NCBI GenBank assembly: GCA_947561395.2
Contig: OX387183.1
Span: 38,980,901 to 39,044,900 of the forward strand
DNA: 64,000 nt
Direction of reading: 5' to 3'
From: Buxus sempervirens
Lineage: Eukaryota > Streptophyta > Magnoliopsida > Buxales > Buxaceae
Below are positions 12,405-23,671 of this stretch, in pieces. Position 1 is the stretch's first letter, and every line of letters begins with the position of its first letter. Below the pieces are notes generated by a model. It was not told the DNA's origin and did no database searches. It saw nothing but the letters and a program-made list of their open reading frames with translations. Position numbers and translations under genes: made by a program.

Positions 12405-12860
12405 CTCCATGTACTTGGAGAGACGGTTTGTGATGCCCATGTATTTGGGTAGTTGTGATACCTCCGTGTACTCGGGGATGCCCCATGTACTTGGGATGTT
12501 GAGACCTCTGTGTACTCAGAGATACCCCGTGTACTCGGGATGATATGATTGAGATTGAGATGAGTTGTGCTTGCTGGATTTTATGGTTGGTTTTGGTTTT
12601 AGAGTCTAGTGGGCATAGCTCGATATGGATCCATGTTAGGAGCTAGTTAGTGGAAAGGATTGTTCTTTGCTAGTTGTAATATTTTGTTCACGCATGCGTT
12701 TCCACTGTGTACTCAGTGAGGCTTGATCGTGTACTCGGCTGGCTACGGCTATCCCTCATTTTATTGTGTACTCGGACTATGACTGGATTAGTACATGCCA
12801 ACCCATCACTGTACTGGGTAGGTTCTCCCGCAATAAGACAATGATCGTGTACTCGGCATT
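12405..12860 (+). repeat. TGTACTCGG/TGTACTTGG repeat field in LTR copy B
   Basis: More than ten occurrences of (G/A)TGTACT(C/T)(G/A)G are interspersed with GATGCC and GATACC. Spacing is about 15-20 bp in the first 140 bp, then sparser. No reading frame is preserved. Confidence 0.65.
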
Positions 12861-13895
12861 CGCACCTAAGTCGGGAGGTGGCATAGTGGACATTGGCATT
12901 ACCTAGTTAAAGGCAGTCTTATTTCATGAGTCCTGCTATGACTTATCAACTGCTGATTTGATATTACATATATGTTTGTTTAACTGGATTATTCTTATAT
13001 CTCATACTGATCGATGGATTACTGTTGGATTACTCGAATTCTTCAGAACTGAGGTGTTATCGCTACTGTTGCATGATTTACAACTGTATCATATTTTAGA
13101 ACTGTTAAATTGTATTTGAGCATGCATGTGCTACTTATTGGGATATTCGTCTCTCATTACGCTTTGTTTTGTTTTGTTTTCAGTTTCTGGTAAGGACGGC
13201 ATCAGCGGGTATATGCTTGGTTCATGTGAGTTAGCATTGGTTATGGTATTTTATTATTGAGATTGGGTTATAATGCACTCTGATTATCTAGTTATTGATT
13301 TTTCATGGTTTCCTTCACTCTGATATTGCTATCTTGGGTTATATAGTAACCTTCGGAGATAAGTTATGGTTTCTCTACGTAACTTGGATCCGGGGTGTTA
13401 CAGGCCTGGGGGGGAGAAAAATCTTATAAATTGTAACTCTAAGATATTCATATAACAGTGAGAAGTTAATATCTTTAGAGGTAGCACACACCATGACCAC
13501 ATACATTTCATGTCTGTTTGAGTATGAGATTGCGTATTCTGTCATGTTTCTTTCATACAAAAGTATACTTAGGGGTTTCTTGCATTCTAAACCTCATAAA
13601 GACTTTAGGCTGTGTTTGGAGCCTTGGATTTCGGAAGAAAAGAAAAGAAATCTAAAAGAGAAAAGAAAAGAAGAGAAAATAAATGAAAAGAAGATATTTT
13701 CTATTGTTTGGTTTGCTAGAGAAAACAAAGAAGAAAATTTTCAAAAAATCACTTTCTTCTATTTGGTTGTATACAGAGAAATTTAAAATGAAAATGCGAA
13801 CAATTATCTCATTAGCACTCATATGGATATTACCTATAAAGGAACTAATTTGCATTTACACTTTCACTCACCATCCAAATATCCATAATAGTAAA

Positions 13896-14291
13896 TAGAG
13901 CTAGCAAAATGTGGCCCGGCCTAACCGGTCAACCCGAACCAACCCGATTTCAAACGGGTTTGGGTTGACCCGTTTATTAATTGGGTTGGGGTTTCCCCAA
14001 CCCGCCAGTAATCAGGTCAACCCGATTATGACCCGGCAACCCGACGAGTAACCCGATTTTAAAAAAAAGCGGCAAAAAGTGTCCCATCCCAACTCGATTA
14101 ACCCCCAACCTGACCCGAACATGGTACAACCCGACCCAATTAACTCCCCAACCCTATTCTAATCATATTTTTTGAAAAATAATAATAATAAACGGGTTGG
14201 TGGGTTGAACCCGTTTATTGGCAGGTTGGGTTCGGGTGTTTCCAACCTGCCATAATCGAGTCCGACCCGACCCAACCTATTATCAGCTCTA
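13896..14291. mobile_element. hAT-type MITE with perfect 8-bp target duplication (396 bp)
   Basis: The left end TAGAGCTAGCAAAA faces the right end TATCAGCTCTA. ATAGTAAA is duplicated exactly at 13888-13895 and 14292-14299. The interior is a field of AACCCG/GACCCG words on both strands (CAACCCGATT, CGGGTTGGGTT), able to fold on itself, with no coding frame. It is nested in the Harbinger element. Confidence 0.85.
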
Positions 14292-14634
14292 ATAGTAAAT
14301 ATTGTCATATTTGATTGTTAATAACTCAATTACCTAACTAACCATCCCAAATGCACATAAAAAAAAAGAAGACTGATAATATTAGAATAAGAATGTGTAT
14401 ATCGCTTTAAAAAAGGGATTTTAGTTGTTCATTTAAGAACCTGTTCATGATTTGATACGTACCAAATAAACTTATAGCATTAAATATAACATGAAGTAGT
14501 TAAATAATAGAATTCTACCCAACTATATTCTCAAAATTTTTTTTGCCAACCCCAAACTAAAACTTGCAACTTGAATAAGCATTACTAAATACAATGCATA
14601 TATCATATCATCAGTAGCAATCCAAAAACCCTTA

Positions 14635-16010
14635 GGCTCCGATTGGTTCAAAGAATTGGAATTAAAATTATATATTCTAATTCCAATTCCAATTCTTAAT
14701 AAATTGAAATTGGATGAAATTAAAATTTTTGTGATTGGATTACTAGAGAATTGTAACTTTAGTATTAGAATTTCATAAAGAATTGATTTAAATCCCAATT
14801 CTATTGATTGGTTAAACTTATAAATTTCAATTGACCAATTTTCACGCATCATGGTCATTGGTCATGAAGACTCGCACCAAGCTTGAACCTCAATATGCAA
14901 TGGAGATTGGGGAATTGTGCTGGCCATTAATTTCATACCACCAACACACAAACCATTAAACTTGAAATTTTTCCAAGCCATTTTAATCCTAAAACACCAC
15001 ATGCTTCACTAAGATCAAGAAGAAAGTTCAATCAATATAAAAAAAATGAAAGAACAGTGGTTTTGTTGCAGTGCGGGAAAAACCGGTGGTTTTGTTTGCA
15101 CAACAGGGGAAATGGAAAAAAAAAAGAGATAGAGAGAAAGAGAGCTAAAAAAAATTAAAAAAGGGCATGGGAAAAAGGGCTCCCAAATGAAAAATATATC
15201 ACATAACATCAACGAAAAAAAAGAGCTCGAGGACAGGTTAAAAAAATGAAGACAATCACATACAGCAGTCCAAAAATGAAGAAGATCAAACAAAGGGGAA
15301 GATAAAATAAAAAATAAAACCGCAGCAACCAAAAAGTAAAGGGAAAAAAAATAAAAGGATAGAGACGAAGAGAAAGAGAAGAGGAAGAGAGTACATATCT
15401 GTGGGGGTTTGAAGGTATTGTTTGCAGCAAAGAAAAAGAGGAAGGGGAGAGAAAGGTACCGGTTGCTGCGAACAAAAATACAAAATGACACCTTAGAACA
15501 AAACAATGGAGAGAGAGAGAGCTAGGACTGGTAGAGAGAGAGAGAGGAAGGGGAGACTACATTCCAAATTGCCTTCCATTTGATCATTTGCAACAGCTCG
15601 GAATGATTGAGAAATGAAAACCAGCAGCAACCAAGCAACTCAGAAAATGATTGAGAAATGAAAACCTGCAACCCAACAACCCAGAAAAAACGATAGATGT
15701 AGAAAGAGAGAGGGAGAGAGAGAAGGGGGAGTGGAGAATACAAAATGAAGATGGACGAAGGCATGATAGGTTTTTTTTGCTTTTTCTTTTTTATCGAGTT
15801 GCCGATTCTCAATCATGTATCCCGAATTCCCCTCTATTATGAGGGGAATTAGGTAATCTAAAATATAGCATAAACCTAATTCTACGGAATTGGGTTAGAA
15901 TTCTAATTCTAATTTTGAAAAATTCAACCAATCAGGAGAATTGGAATCGATCTCCCAATTCCAATTCTTGCCCCCAATTTTAACCCCAATTCTCTGAACC
16001 AATCGGGGCC
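14635..16010. mobile_element. Non-autonomous PIF/Harbinger element (1376 bp) nested in the larger one
   Basis: The termini GGCTCCGATTGGTTCA and GGCCCCGATTGGTTCA (inverted) continue with AGAATTGG, and TTA flanks both sides (14632-14634, 16011-16013). Subterminal regions are rich in AATTCCAATTC words on both sides. The centre is purine-rich low complexity with GAGAGA runs. Open frames in it (for example 15015-15506, minus) are Ser/Phe/Leu-rich shadows of that purine tract and not genes. Its termini differ from those of the host element, so it belongs to a different subfamily. Confidence 0.85.
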
Positions 16011-16091
16011 TTATATCCAAGTTACATCACGACTAAGCCATAAATTAAAGTCTAGGAAGAGTCTTAACAAAAAGTTTAATAACAAGTTTAA

Positions 16092-17063
16092 TTATGGCAA
16101 AGTAGAATTATTGTTTCCCATCTTCATCTCTAAACATTGCTTGCGTCGTGTTGGTGGGACTCCCATGAAAGATCTAGCCCTGATAATATCTCCAACAATG
16201 TAGTCATACGCTCTCATCTGATAGTCTTCATCCAAGCCTTCTATCTTCATTACTTTATCAAACAATTCTTCCTCTGTGTATGACAGGGCATTGCCCCTTT
16301 CAAGTGCTTTTGCAACTGCATCTGTTGCACTTTTAAGTCCTCTCAACTCTTCACCCAATGAGTCTATTGCTCTTAGTTTTTGCTCGGATTACCTTTACTT
16401 GCATATGGCTGGCTGATGATGCTTTCAACAACATTTTGTAGCCCACCTTCATTCTCTTCGAAATTATACTCTACATTATTCACACTTGTTTCAGCTCCTT
16501 CCTTTTCATACTGTAAACACCTTTCCTTTGCAATCTCACCATGTTGACCAGTTGCTCTATCTTTTCCAAAGAGTGTATACATACTTTCATAGTTCAAAAT
16601 GGGCTTCGTATGGAAGTGTTTTGCATCTGGATGTGCCTGCCCAAGTACCACAATGTGAATATTAGAGATCCATGAACATATGTTTTGCATTATATGAAAA
16701 TATAAAAGAAATACAAATACAAACCTTTACATACTCAGCCCACACTTCTGGTTCAACTTGTACCATTCCATCACTGGTACAACTAAAACCACTAGCATTA
16801 AAAAGGTCATAAGCAATTCCAAAGTTTTTTTTCAATGTTTTTAGTCGATTCTTCAAGTGTTGGACACTACAAATAATATTAAACCTTCTAGACAAAGTGG
16901 CAGCAACCTTCATATATGCCGTGTTGGAGAAGCTCCTATCGGGTTTTTGACCAACTTGCATTTGTTCCAAGAGCCCTTCTAACATGCATTCGTCAATTTC
17001 TGTTGTCCAACTAAAATTCTTTTTCTCTTTCATCTCTGATGCTTCTCCTTGAGGCTTATTCAT
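16092..17063 (-). pseudogene. Harbinger ORF1, Myb/SANT-like DNA-binding protein (frameshifted)
   Basis: Exon 1 (17063-16725, 113 codons) has the Myb/SANT-like layout of plant Harbinger ORF1 proteins: a FSWTTEIDECMLEGLLEQ helix, SFSNTAYMKVAATLSRRF, then LKNRLKTLKKNFG and the PEVWAEYVK tail. A GT-AG intron (16724-16637) joins in phase to exon 2 starting AHPDAKHF at 16636. Exon 2 runs to SKGNPSKN and then stops. The reading continues one frame over (KLRAIDSLGEEL... to 16092), so a one-base loss or two-base gain lies in the A-run at about 16376-16382. ORF1 proteins are thought to bind the element ends and help bring the transposase to the nucleus. It lies 2.1 kb downstream of the transposase on the same strand. 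The element role is confident; activity is unlikely. Confidence 0.8.
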
Positions 17064-19167
17064 TATTCAACTTCAAACATCAGGAGCAACATAAAAAATT
17101 AGCATATAAAACATGTTGCTAGAAATTATTTTACCATGTTATAAGTAATAAAGGTTTTTGATGCAATTGTAGACATTCTCACTTCAAAACAATTAAAAAT
17201 ATTGTTTGAATGCTTTTAAAATTTTAATGCACCCATAAATCGTCATAAAAGGGACAAATGTATCAGATTGTACCAACCAAACAACCATTCAAAGTTAACG
17301 GTTTTGCATTTTAATGAATACAATAGTAAACCCAAATACTCGGATCAAATATTGGAGAAGATGACAAAAAATTAGTTGTATGGAAGAACAAGTAGAACAC
17401 ATGAGGCGTCAAAATTGATTACCATTTCATCTGGTTTGGTTACCAAACCCAATATAAAAGATGACATGATTGTCATTTTGAATTACTAAACCTATAAAGT
17501 AGATTAAGAAAGATCACATGGACTAAATGCTTATAGGCTTGCACATTCTTCCCTATCCTTGTTGATGTTTGAACTCACAAAGCCACCCATCATCAACACT
17601 AACATGAATGAGAGTCCTACTATATAATAGTTTGACCCCATTGCCATGGTGGGTTCAAAGGTATAAACAGAAAAATAGAGAGATAGAGAGAAAGAGAGAA
17701 AGAGAGGATGAAGAAATGGTTCTTTGCTTATAGGCTTTAGCTTTACTTATTTAAATGAGAAAAAAGAAGAGATGGTTCTTTGCTTATATGCTATGGCTTT
17801 GGTTTGTTTAAATGAGAAAGGATGTGGTGGATTTTAAGATAGAGCAAGACTCCAGAGACTTCACAAATCACAGGTTAAAAGAGATGTTAACCCTTGTGTC
17901 CACAGATATTTCTCCTCAAAAATAGACTTTGTTTAGACCAAAAAACAAAGGATCAATAGAAATTTTCAATTAAATTAAGACCACTGGAGATTGATCCTTC
18001 CAACACCCAACTCAGCAAACCTTTCAACCACCTGATAATAAAATCAGAATCATTCAGATGGGGGCCCATCTTTAGGATTTTAACCATCAGCACCAGAATC
18101 AGATCCAACTTTACTGCTATCATCCAACGATCAAACCCATGCCTATCAATTTCATCTAACCGGTGATTAGCATCCAACTGAAAGGATGAGCGTAGAGCAT
18201 CAACCTCAATGTAGCTGAAAAGAGATGTAAAAGAAGCCTAACCTGTCGATGTTATTTAGATTAGGGGTCACACGCACACACACTCACACTCACACTCACA
18301 CTCACACTTACTTGAATATAAAGTGCTCCAATCCCAATCCCCATGATTGTCTTCTCACATGTTAATTTAAACATGGATTCCAACCCCAGTTGCTGTTCCT
18401 ATTTAAAGTTAATTTCCAAGGTACCCCACATCAAATATAATAAAATGATCCCTACCCCACATCAATTATTATACTACATTAGATCATATTGGTGGGTATA
18501 CAGGGGAGAAAGGGAAGTGGTTAAGCTTCGGTGTGTATGGGGTAGCCAAGGAACATCAGCCATTTTGGTCTCCACATGGGGTCAAAATCATTAATTCAAC
18601 TAATCATTTAATTTTGTTATTTATTAAACAATGTAGAAACAGAGAGGCACATCACACATATACCCCAAATAGAGGCTTCTCTCTCTCTCTCTCTCTCACT
18701 CACATAAACATACCTTAATAAGTCCTAAAACTTTATCATCTCCCAATGAAAAACAAAGAAGCTTTTAAACAATCCAAATTCACAGAGCGAATTTTCCAAG
18801 ATTCTCTTTAGATACTCTATATACTTTCAGTCTAAAAAAGCAAAGAACAAAACAAGGGTAAAAAATATATATATATATATTCTTAGCTATCTTAAGACCT
18901 AAGTTTTCACAATGCCTCGGGAGTGACAGCTACGATTGTGATTGTTCATGTCCATTTGCTACCCGAACACATCATCAATCAATTGGAAAGCAGTACACAT
19001 TTACTTTAAGAGACAAAAAAAAAAAGTCCTCATTTGGATTGATATGCAACAGTCATGTGACAAAATTATCATAATACAACATAGGCTTCTCTCTGATACA
19101 TACATGTATAGCCATTTATCAACCTATACAGCACCAAAAAAAAAAGTAAGATATAGTGACTATCATT
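17064..19167. other. Harbinger interior between ORF1 and transposase
   Basis: No coding similarity on either strand. It holds a (CACACT)n microsatellite (18270-18310), a (CT)n run (18678-18700) and an (AT)n run (about 18866-18882). It would contain the ORF1 promoter and leader. Confidence 0.5.
18270..18310 (+). repeat. CACACT microsatellite
   Basis: CACACG/CACACA followed by four or more ACTCAC units and CTTAC. Confidence 0.8.
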
Positions 19168-20535
19168 TCATCTCCCACGATTAGCATTATAGTCACTCCA
19201 CATTACTGAGGCAATTTCATGCCTTAAAGTTTCATCTACTCTACAATCATCTGCTAGAGGCATAGGTGGTGGTTCCTCTGATGGCTCTTGTTCCTCTAAT
19301 TCTTTGTCAGCACGAGCAATTAAGCTAGGATCTGGATTAACGCCCATCAGATAATTATGGAGGATGCATGATACCAAAATAATATCCATTTGTGTATCAA
19401 TTGGATATTGGGGCTCTGTTCCGCTAGCAATGATTGGAAACCTCTTTTTCAAAACTCCAAATGCCCTTTCAATGGCATTTCTCAATGATGAGTGACGATG
19501 ATTAAGATTTCTTGAGTGTTCTCAGGTTGTTGGACTGAATATTCTTTAAGATGATACCAAGTACTTCTAAACGGAACAAGAAACCCCTTTTTTAGCATAA
19601 ATCCAGCATCCGCAAGATAATATTTACTTATAAATGAAATATTGAGAAAGATATTAATTAAAACTATCTATTTTAAGAAACCGAATCACATATCCAAGTA
19701 ATTTAGAACATGCTATCACCTTCGGGTACACTAAGGTAGTCATTTTCCCTTCTCAAAGCATTATTCAATATCCTCGAATCAGAAGCAAATCCTTCCCAAC
19801 CAGCCAATATATATGTAAACTTTAAATCAAAGGTGCAAGCTGCCAAAACATTTTGGGTTGGATGTTCTTTTTGCCCTCTATACCTAGGAACATCTGCTTT
19901 TGCCACTTTGACATGAAAATGTGAACCGTCAATAGTTCCTATGCAATCCTGTAGTAAATTATGTAACTTCCATGCAAATAACTTATACATAATCTTATGG
20001 AATGCCTTTAAAAATATTTTGATACCTTGAAATAAGGCCAAAATTTGGCATTGCTTGTGATTTCAACGGGGGTCTCAGATCCATCTGCTTGCTTTATAAA
20101 TTGCTCTTCTAATGATATGATTGCTTTTAACACCCGATAAAATTGTCGACTAATTGTCTCACTAGAACGTTGAAAGTAGAAGCCAATAACTCTATTCTTC
20201 ACATTATGAGCCAATATATGAAGAAACTTTGCGAGTTGTTCCTCTACAGTGCAATTCCATGTATCGCTCAATTGGTTTGTTTCTTTAAGCACACGAATTA
20301 ACTTAGCAAAGGCTTCTACTCCCATACGTAATGAGTGACAACAACGCTTGTCACTTTTGTTAGTGAGCCTTTCCATTAAGTCATCTCTAACTTCAAATTT
20401 GTAATTTGAGATATCTCTATCTACATAATTTGTGTAGTACAATACTGAGGCACTACTAGCTGCATGCATTACATTTGCTACAACACTTCCAGCAGCCCAC
20501 TTTCTTTTTCTTTCCCACTCTTGAATACTATCCAT
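19168..20535 (-). pseudogene. PIF/Harbinger DDE transposase (DDE_Tnp_4 type), damaged
   Basis: Exon 1 (20535-20026, 170 codons, ATG at 20535) carries the N-terminal helical region, including CRHSLRMG-like CCHSLRMGVEAFAKL. A GT-AG intron (20025-19949) joins in phase to exon 2, which opens DCIGTIDGSHFHV (first catalytic Asp) and holds GWEGFASDSRIL. Exon 3 resumes KYYLADAGFMLKKGF (second Asp block) and ends with SLRNAIERAFGVLKKRF (catalytic Glu) and an acidic tail to 19168. Two lesions are visible: the exon 2/3 junction (about 19721 to 19632) comes out one base short, as though the acceptor lost a G; and a one-base loss at about 19501-19507 breaks the frame just before the Glu block. The enzyme would cut and join the element ends in the nucleus. 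Family call is strong. Confidence 0.85.
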
Positions 20536-20864
20536 CTACATATAATAAATAAGAAATAACTTTATCTCAATACCATTCACATATAAAAAGAACTTATGCC
20601 TTAGGTATCAAGAACAAATTAAAAAGTAATGCAATTCTCTGACATCAAGAAATAGTCTTCGTGCTCCAATTTGAACACTGAAGTAACCAAAATAATCAAT
20701 GCCCCAAGTAAAATTTAAATGTGTGCAAGAAGACAGAAAATATTTCAAAACAATAATAATGTGAACATTCAAGGTTAAATAGGTATCTTGGCCCACCTCA
20801 CTAGCATATCAACTAAGATATTCTATAATTAGCATTGAAGAAAATGTGTTTTCTTGATATCTTC

Positions 20865-20996
20865 ATTAAAGAGAATTTGAATTCCAAATCTTGGTACCCC
20901 TTGTTAACTACCATATATCTTGGCTTATTAAAAAAAAGGGCTAGCCCAGTTGCGGCTTCTTGAGAATGAAGCAACCTAACCGTTGTGCCAAGGCTT
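20865..20996 (-). mobile_element. Possible tRNA-derived SINE fragment
   Basis: On the minus strand CTTGGCACAACGGTTAGGTTGC resembles the A-box head of plant SINEs (TGGCACAACGG at about 20990-20980). A degenerate B-box-like GGAATTCAAATTC appears about 110 bp further, after a poly-T. The spacing is too long for a clean pol III promoter, so it may be rearranged. Confidence 0.3.
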
Positions 20997-22071
20997 GAAA
21001 AATCTATATAAATATTTTCTCCACACAAAGCCAATTATCATTCTACCATCCTTCAACAAAGAAACATTAATAATTAAGATCAGTCCATGTAGTGTGGAGA
21101 TCACCATTCCACATGCTAGCTTTCTTTTTATATTACTTTTCATGTAGCCTCTATTTTCTACAGCAAGCCAAGAGCTAGGATCCTTATCTATAATCTGATT
21201 TAGCAAACTAGAATACAGAATCCTATTTGGGTCACCCAAATTATTGAAATGAATAATGTGGTTTTTATATTCAACTTTGCACCAACAAAACAATAAATTT
21301 TGCCTAACAAACAAATCGTATTGACATGCTAGTGAGCATGCTCAATGCATTAGCTTCCAACACCCACCCCCTTCTATCAGTAGCAGCTCACAACAACCAA
21401 CCCTCTCTTTCTCTCTCACCTTTGTTGCTGCTGCTCTTTTTTTTTAGGCAGCAGCTCACAACCCACCAAACCAAACCGAATGCAGCAGCTCCCCACACTC
21501 ATAAAACATGACCATATGTATTCTTCTTTCTAACAAGTGAAATATAGTTGTTTTTTTCTTTTCTCTTTTTAAGACAACCAATATGTGCTTTCTGATGTTG
21601 GTCCTGTACCAAAAAGATCTAATAGGCATTTTCATAAATAGAAGGTACTCACCAAAGGTTACCAAATTAAAAAGTAGGAAAGGCAATACCAATCGAACAT
21701 CATGACAAAAAAATTCAATGGAAAACCATATGAAAAAACTAAAAAACGTGAGTATTCAATTAACATTACAAGTTTATATGCATTTGAGGTATGTTCAAGT
21801 ATACATTAGAATGTGCGAGATTGTACAAGTGAGGGTGAAGGGCAAGAGAGAAGGAGAACTTACCAGAACCAGTAAACTTACCTGACCAGACCGTCGACGA
21901 TGGCGTTGAAGGGGAGATGTTGTTCTCGACTTCCCCAAATTTTGGGACAAGGAGCTGTAAGGAAAGGGGGAGAATACGACATTAACACAGAAATAAGAAA
22001 AACCATCGTCGAGATGGAAAGAGAAAAAGAGAAGCTTGGAGGAAACCAAAAGAACTGAACGAAGCGAGCGA

Positions 22072-22098
22072 GCGAGAGAGAGAGAGAGAGAGAGAGAA
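22072..22098 (+). repeat. GA microsatellite
   Basis: GAGCGAGCGAGAGAGAGAGA continuing as (GA)n for about 27 bp. Confidence 0.8.
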
Positions 22099-22478
22099 CC
22101 TGCCTGAAATAATAGCTTGCCTTATGTGTGCTGAACAATGGCAGCTTCTTCCAACAATGGTCTGAAGGAGAGAAGCCTTCAAGGAGGAAGATGAGCCTTC
22201 ACAGTTTGGGGTCGAGATTTGGAAGAGATGCTTGTCGAGCTCTTCACGCGTTTTTGTCGAGAGAACTTTCTCCCCAAATCTATCGTATTTTCGTTTCCTC
22301 CAAAATGACAGGTTTTAGGAGGGACAAATTTTGGTCGATGGAAAGAAAATTTGTGGTCAGATTTTCTTTCCTTTTCTTTCAATGTTAACCTTCTTAGATA
22401 ATACCACACAGGGGAAAGGAAACTTTTGCAAGTTTCTTTTCTTTTCCTTCAAAATCCAAGGAACCAAACACTACCTTA

Positions 22479-22833
22479 GGAGTCAGTCATTTTATTTGCA
22501 CAATATTGTTTGATTATTTGCTTAACATGCTATACTATGACCCATGTTGTCAGCCATGTTCTATATTGTTGTATTCTATTATTATACTTGTTGTGTGTTG
22601 TTCTACAGTTATAATTCTATTTGGGATTAGATCTGTAGGATGATACCTATTGGGCTTTGTGCTCACTCCTACCATATTGCTGGTGCAATTATATACGTTG
22701 ATCAAAGTAGCAATGGAACTATGGAATAAGATGTAGGCTTTCACAATTGATGTGATTTAACTTCGTGATGGTCTATATAGATGAGTGGTGGGGTTTGACG
22801 TAATCCTTGGATTTTACTTTTGGTTATTTGTAC
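22479..22833. other. Short spacer, nothing recognised
   Basis: AT-rich spacer between the Harbinger right end and the next LTR; no frame or repeat stands out. Confidence 0.4.
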
Positions 22834-22962
22834 TGTAATCACCTCATTTTTGCGCTCCTGAAAGAGCCGGAAATGCAAAAACCCGGTTAAAAAGTCAAAA
22901 CCTGAGGGGTCGAAATTTGACCTTTTGATCAAGTGATAATTGGCCACCTTGCTTTATCTCAA

Positions 22963-23180
22963 TGGATAGAGAATCCCGACACGAGTCCAACGCAACTGAG
23001 TTTGCTGGAATCGGAGTCCGGATGAAGGTTCTGCGGGCGGTCAAACTTGAGGATGAGCCAAAAGTTGACTTTTCCTTGAACCCCGTGCCAAGTGCTTAGC
23101 CCTATGTCATTGGATAGAGGGCTCCGATACGAGTCCAACGCAACTGAGTTTGCTCAAATCGGAGTTCGGATGAAGGAGAT
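22963..23180 (+). repeat. Internal direct repeat in LTR, spacing 148 bp
   Basis: TGGATAGAG begins at 22963 and 23111. Both copies continue with ACGAGTCCAACGCAACTGAG, then TTTGCT and a GGAGT(C/T)CGGATGAAGG ending. Confidence 0.8.
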
Positions 23181-23407
23181 ATGAACTGTCGAAGTTTCCG
23201 CGTAGAAAAACCGGAAACTGCACACGTGGCGTAGGAACTGCCCACGTGGCAGCCAACGCAGCAAAATATCTCGGGGACTAAATCTTAAATATCCAAAAAT
23301 CACTAAAAATCTTAGGGACTAAGCCAAAATTCGCAGGGGGCGATCCGTAGATATCCAAAAGTGTCAAATCGGTCAAGTCGAAGGGCAAATCAGTAATTTT
23401 TTTATTT

Positions 23408-23655
23408 GTATCCGGTCAAATATGCCGAATACACATACCCTTGTGTATATCCGGACTCAAATACCGGATACAAAGATTTGCTCGGCGAGATTTGCGCCGA
23501 TTCTCCGACAGATTCGCAGCGGCATTAATTTTACGAATAATTATGTTTTGTATCCGGCATTTAATGCCGGATACAAATAACCCTTAGTATATCCGGCCTT
23601 GGAGGCCGGATACACATAGGACATAGTGTATCCGGCACTGTTCATCGGCTACAAA
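23408..23655. promoter_or_regulatory. Array of five TATCCGG/CCGGATA palindromes upstream of LTR TATA box
   Basis: Palindromes start at about 23408, 23446, 23547, 23588 and 23627. The third is the best: 15-bp arms (TTTGTATCCGGCATT and its complement) around one base, at 23547-23577. Loop sequences differ while the TATCCGG arms are kept. The last lies about 15-35 bp before TATTTAA. A sixth copy stands alone at about 25275-25303. Confidence 0.75.
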
Positions 23656-23664
23656 AAAAAGCAC

Positions 23665-23671
23665 TATTTAA
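23665..23671 (+). promoter_or_regulatory. LTR TATA box
   Basis: TATTTAA in GCACTATTTAAGGGGGC, directly after the palindrome array. Confidence 0.5.

Larger units (their letters stand above)
9469..13402 (+). mobile_element. Tekay/Del-type LTR copy B, probably solo
   Basis: It starts about TGTGAGGGGTAAAATCCC, a mutated form of the usual TGTAACACCCC start, and ends GGGGTGTTACA at 13402. TATTTAAGG at 9777 may be the TATA box. Inside are imperfect GGCGCC palindromes (10.65-11.25 kb), a TGTACTCGG repeat field (12.4-12.9 kb) and TTATTGGGATATTCGTC (about 13137), equivalent to the block in copy A. No primer site follows, and the flanks (AGAAA / GGCCT) give no target duplication. The whole stretch is non-coding. 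Confidence 0.5.
13608..22475 (-). mobile_element. PIF/Harbinger DNA transposon, nearly complete (8.87 kb)
   Basis: The left terminus GGCTGTGTTTGGAGCC (13608) is matched by the inverted right terminus GGTAGTGTTTGGTTCC (22475 inward). About 45 bp of inverted repeat share CTTGGATTT and a GAAAAGAAAAGAAA tract. TTA target duplications flank it at 13605-13607 and 22476-22478, as expected for PIF/Harbinger. Both element genes lie on the minus strand: the DDE transposase (20535-19168) and the Myb-like ORF1 (17063-16092). Both carry small frameshifts, so the copy is probably no longer autonomous. Two smaller elements are nested in its left part, which inflates its length by about 1.8 kb. Confidence 0.85.
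20536..22475. other. Harbinger right arm: transposase upstream region
   Basis: This is non-coding sequence between the transposase start and the right terminus. It includes a possible SINE fragment (20870-20995), CAGCAGCT-rich low complexity (21430-21490) and a (GA)n tract at 22072-22098. The purine/pyrimidine-rich stretch 22330-22450 mirrors the left end. Promoter elements could not be assigned. Confidence 0.45.

Noticed and set aside
15015..15506. 163-codon minus-strand open frame
   Set aside because: It is Ser/Phe/Leu-rich in several overlapping phases and is produced by the purine-rich core of a nested MITE.
22963..22990. tRNA-like A-box (TGGATAGAG) suggesting a tRNA gene
   Set aside because: No cloverleaf can be built; it is a repeat unit of the LTR.
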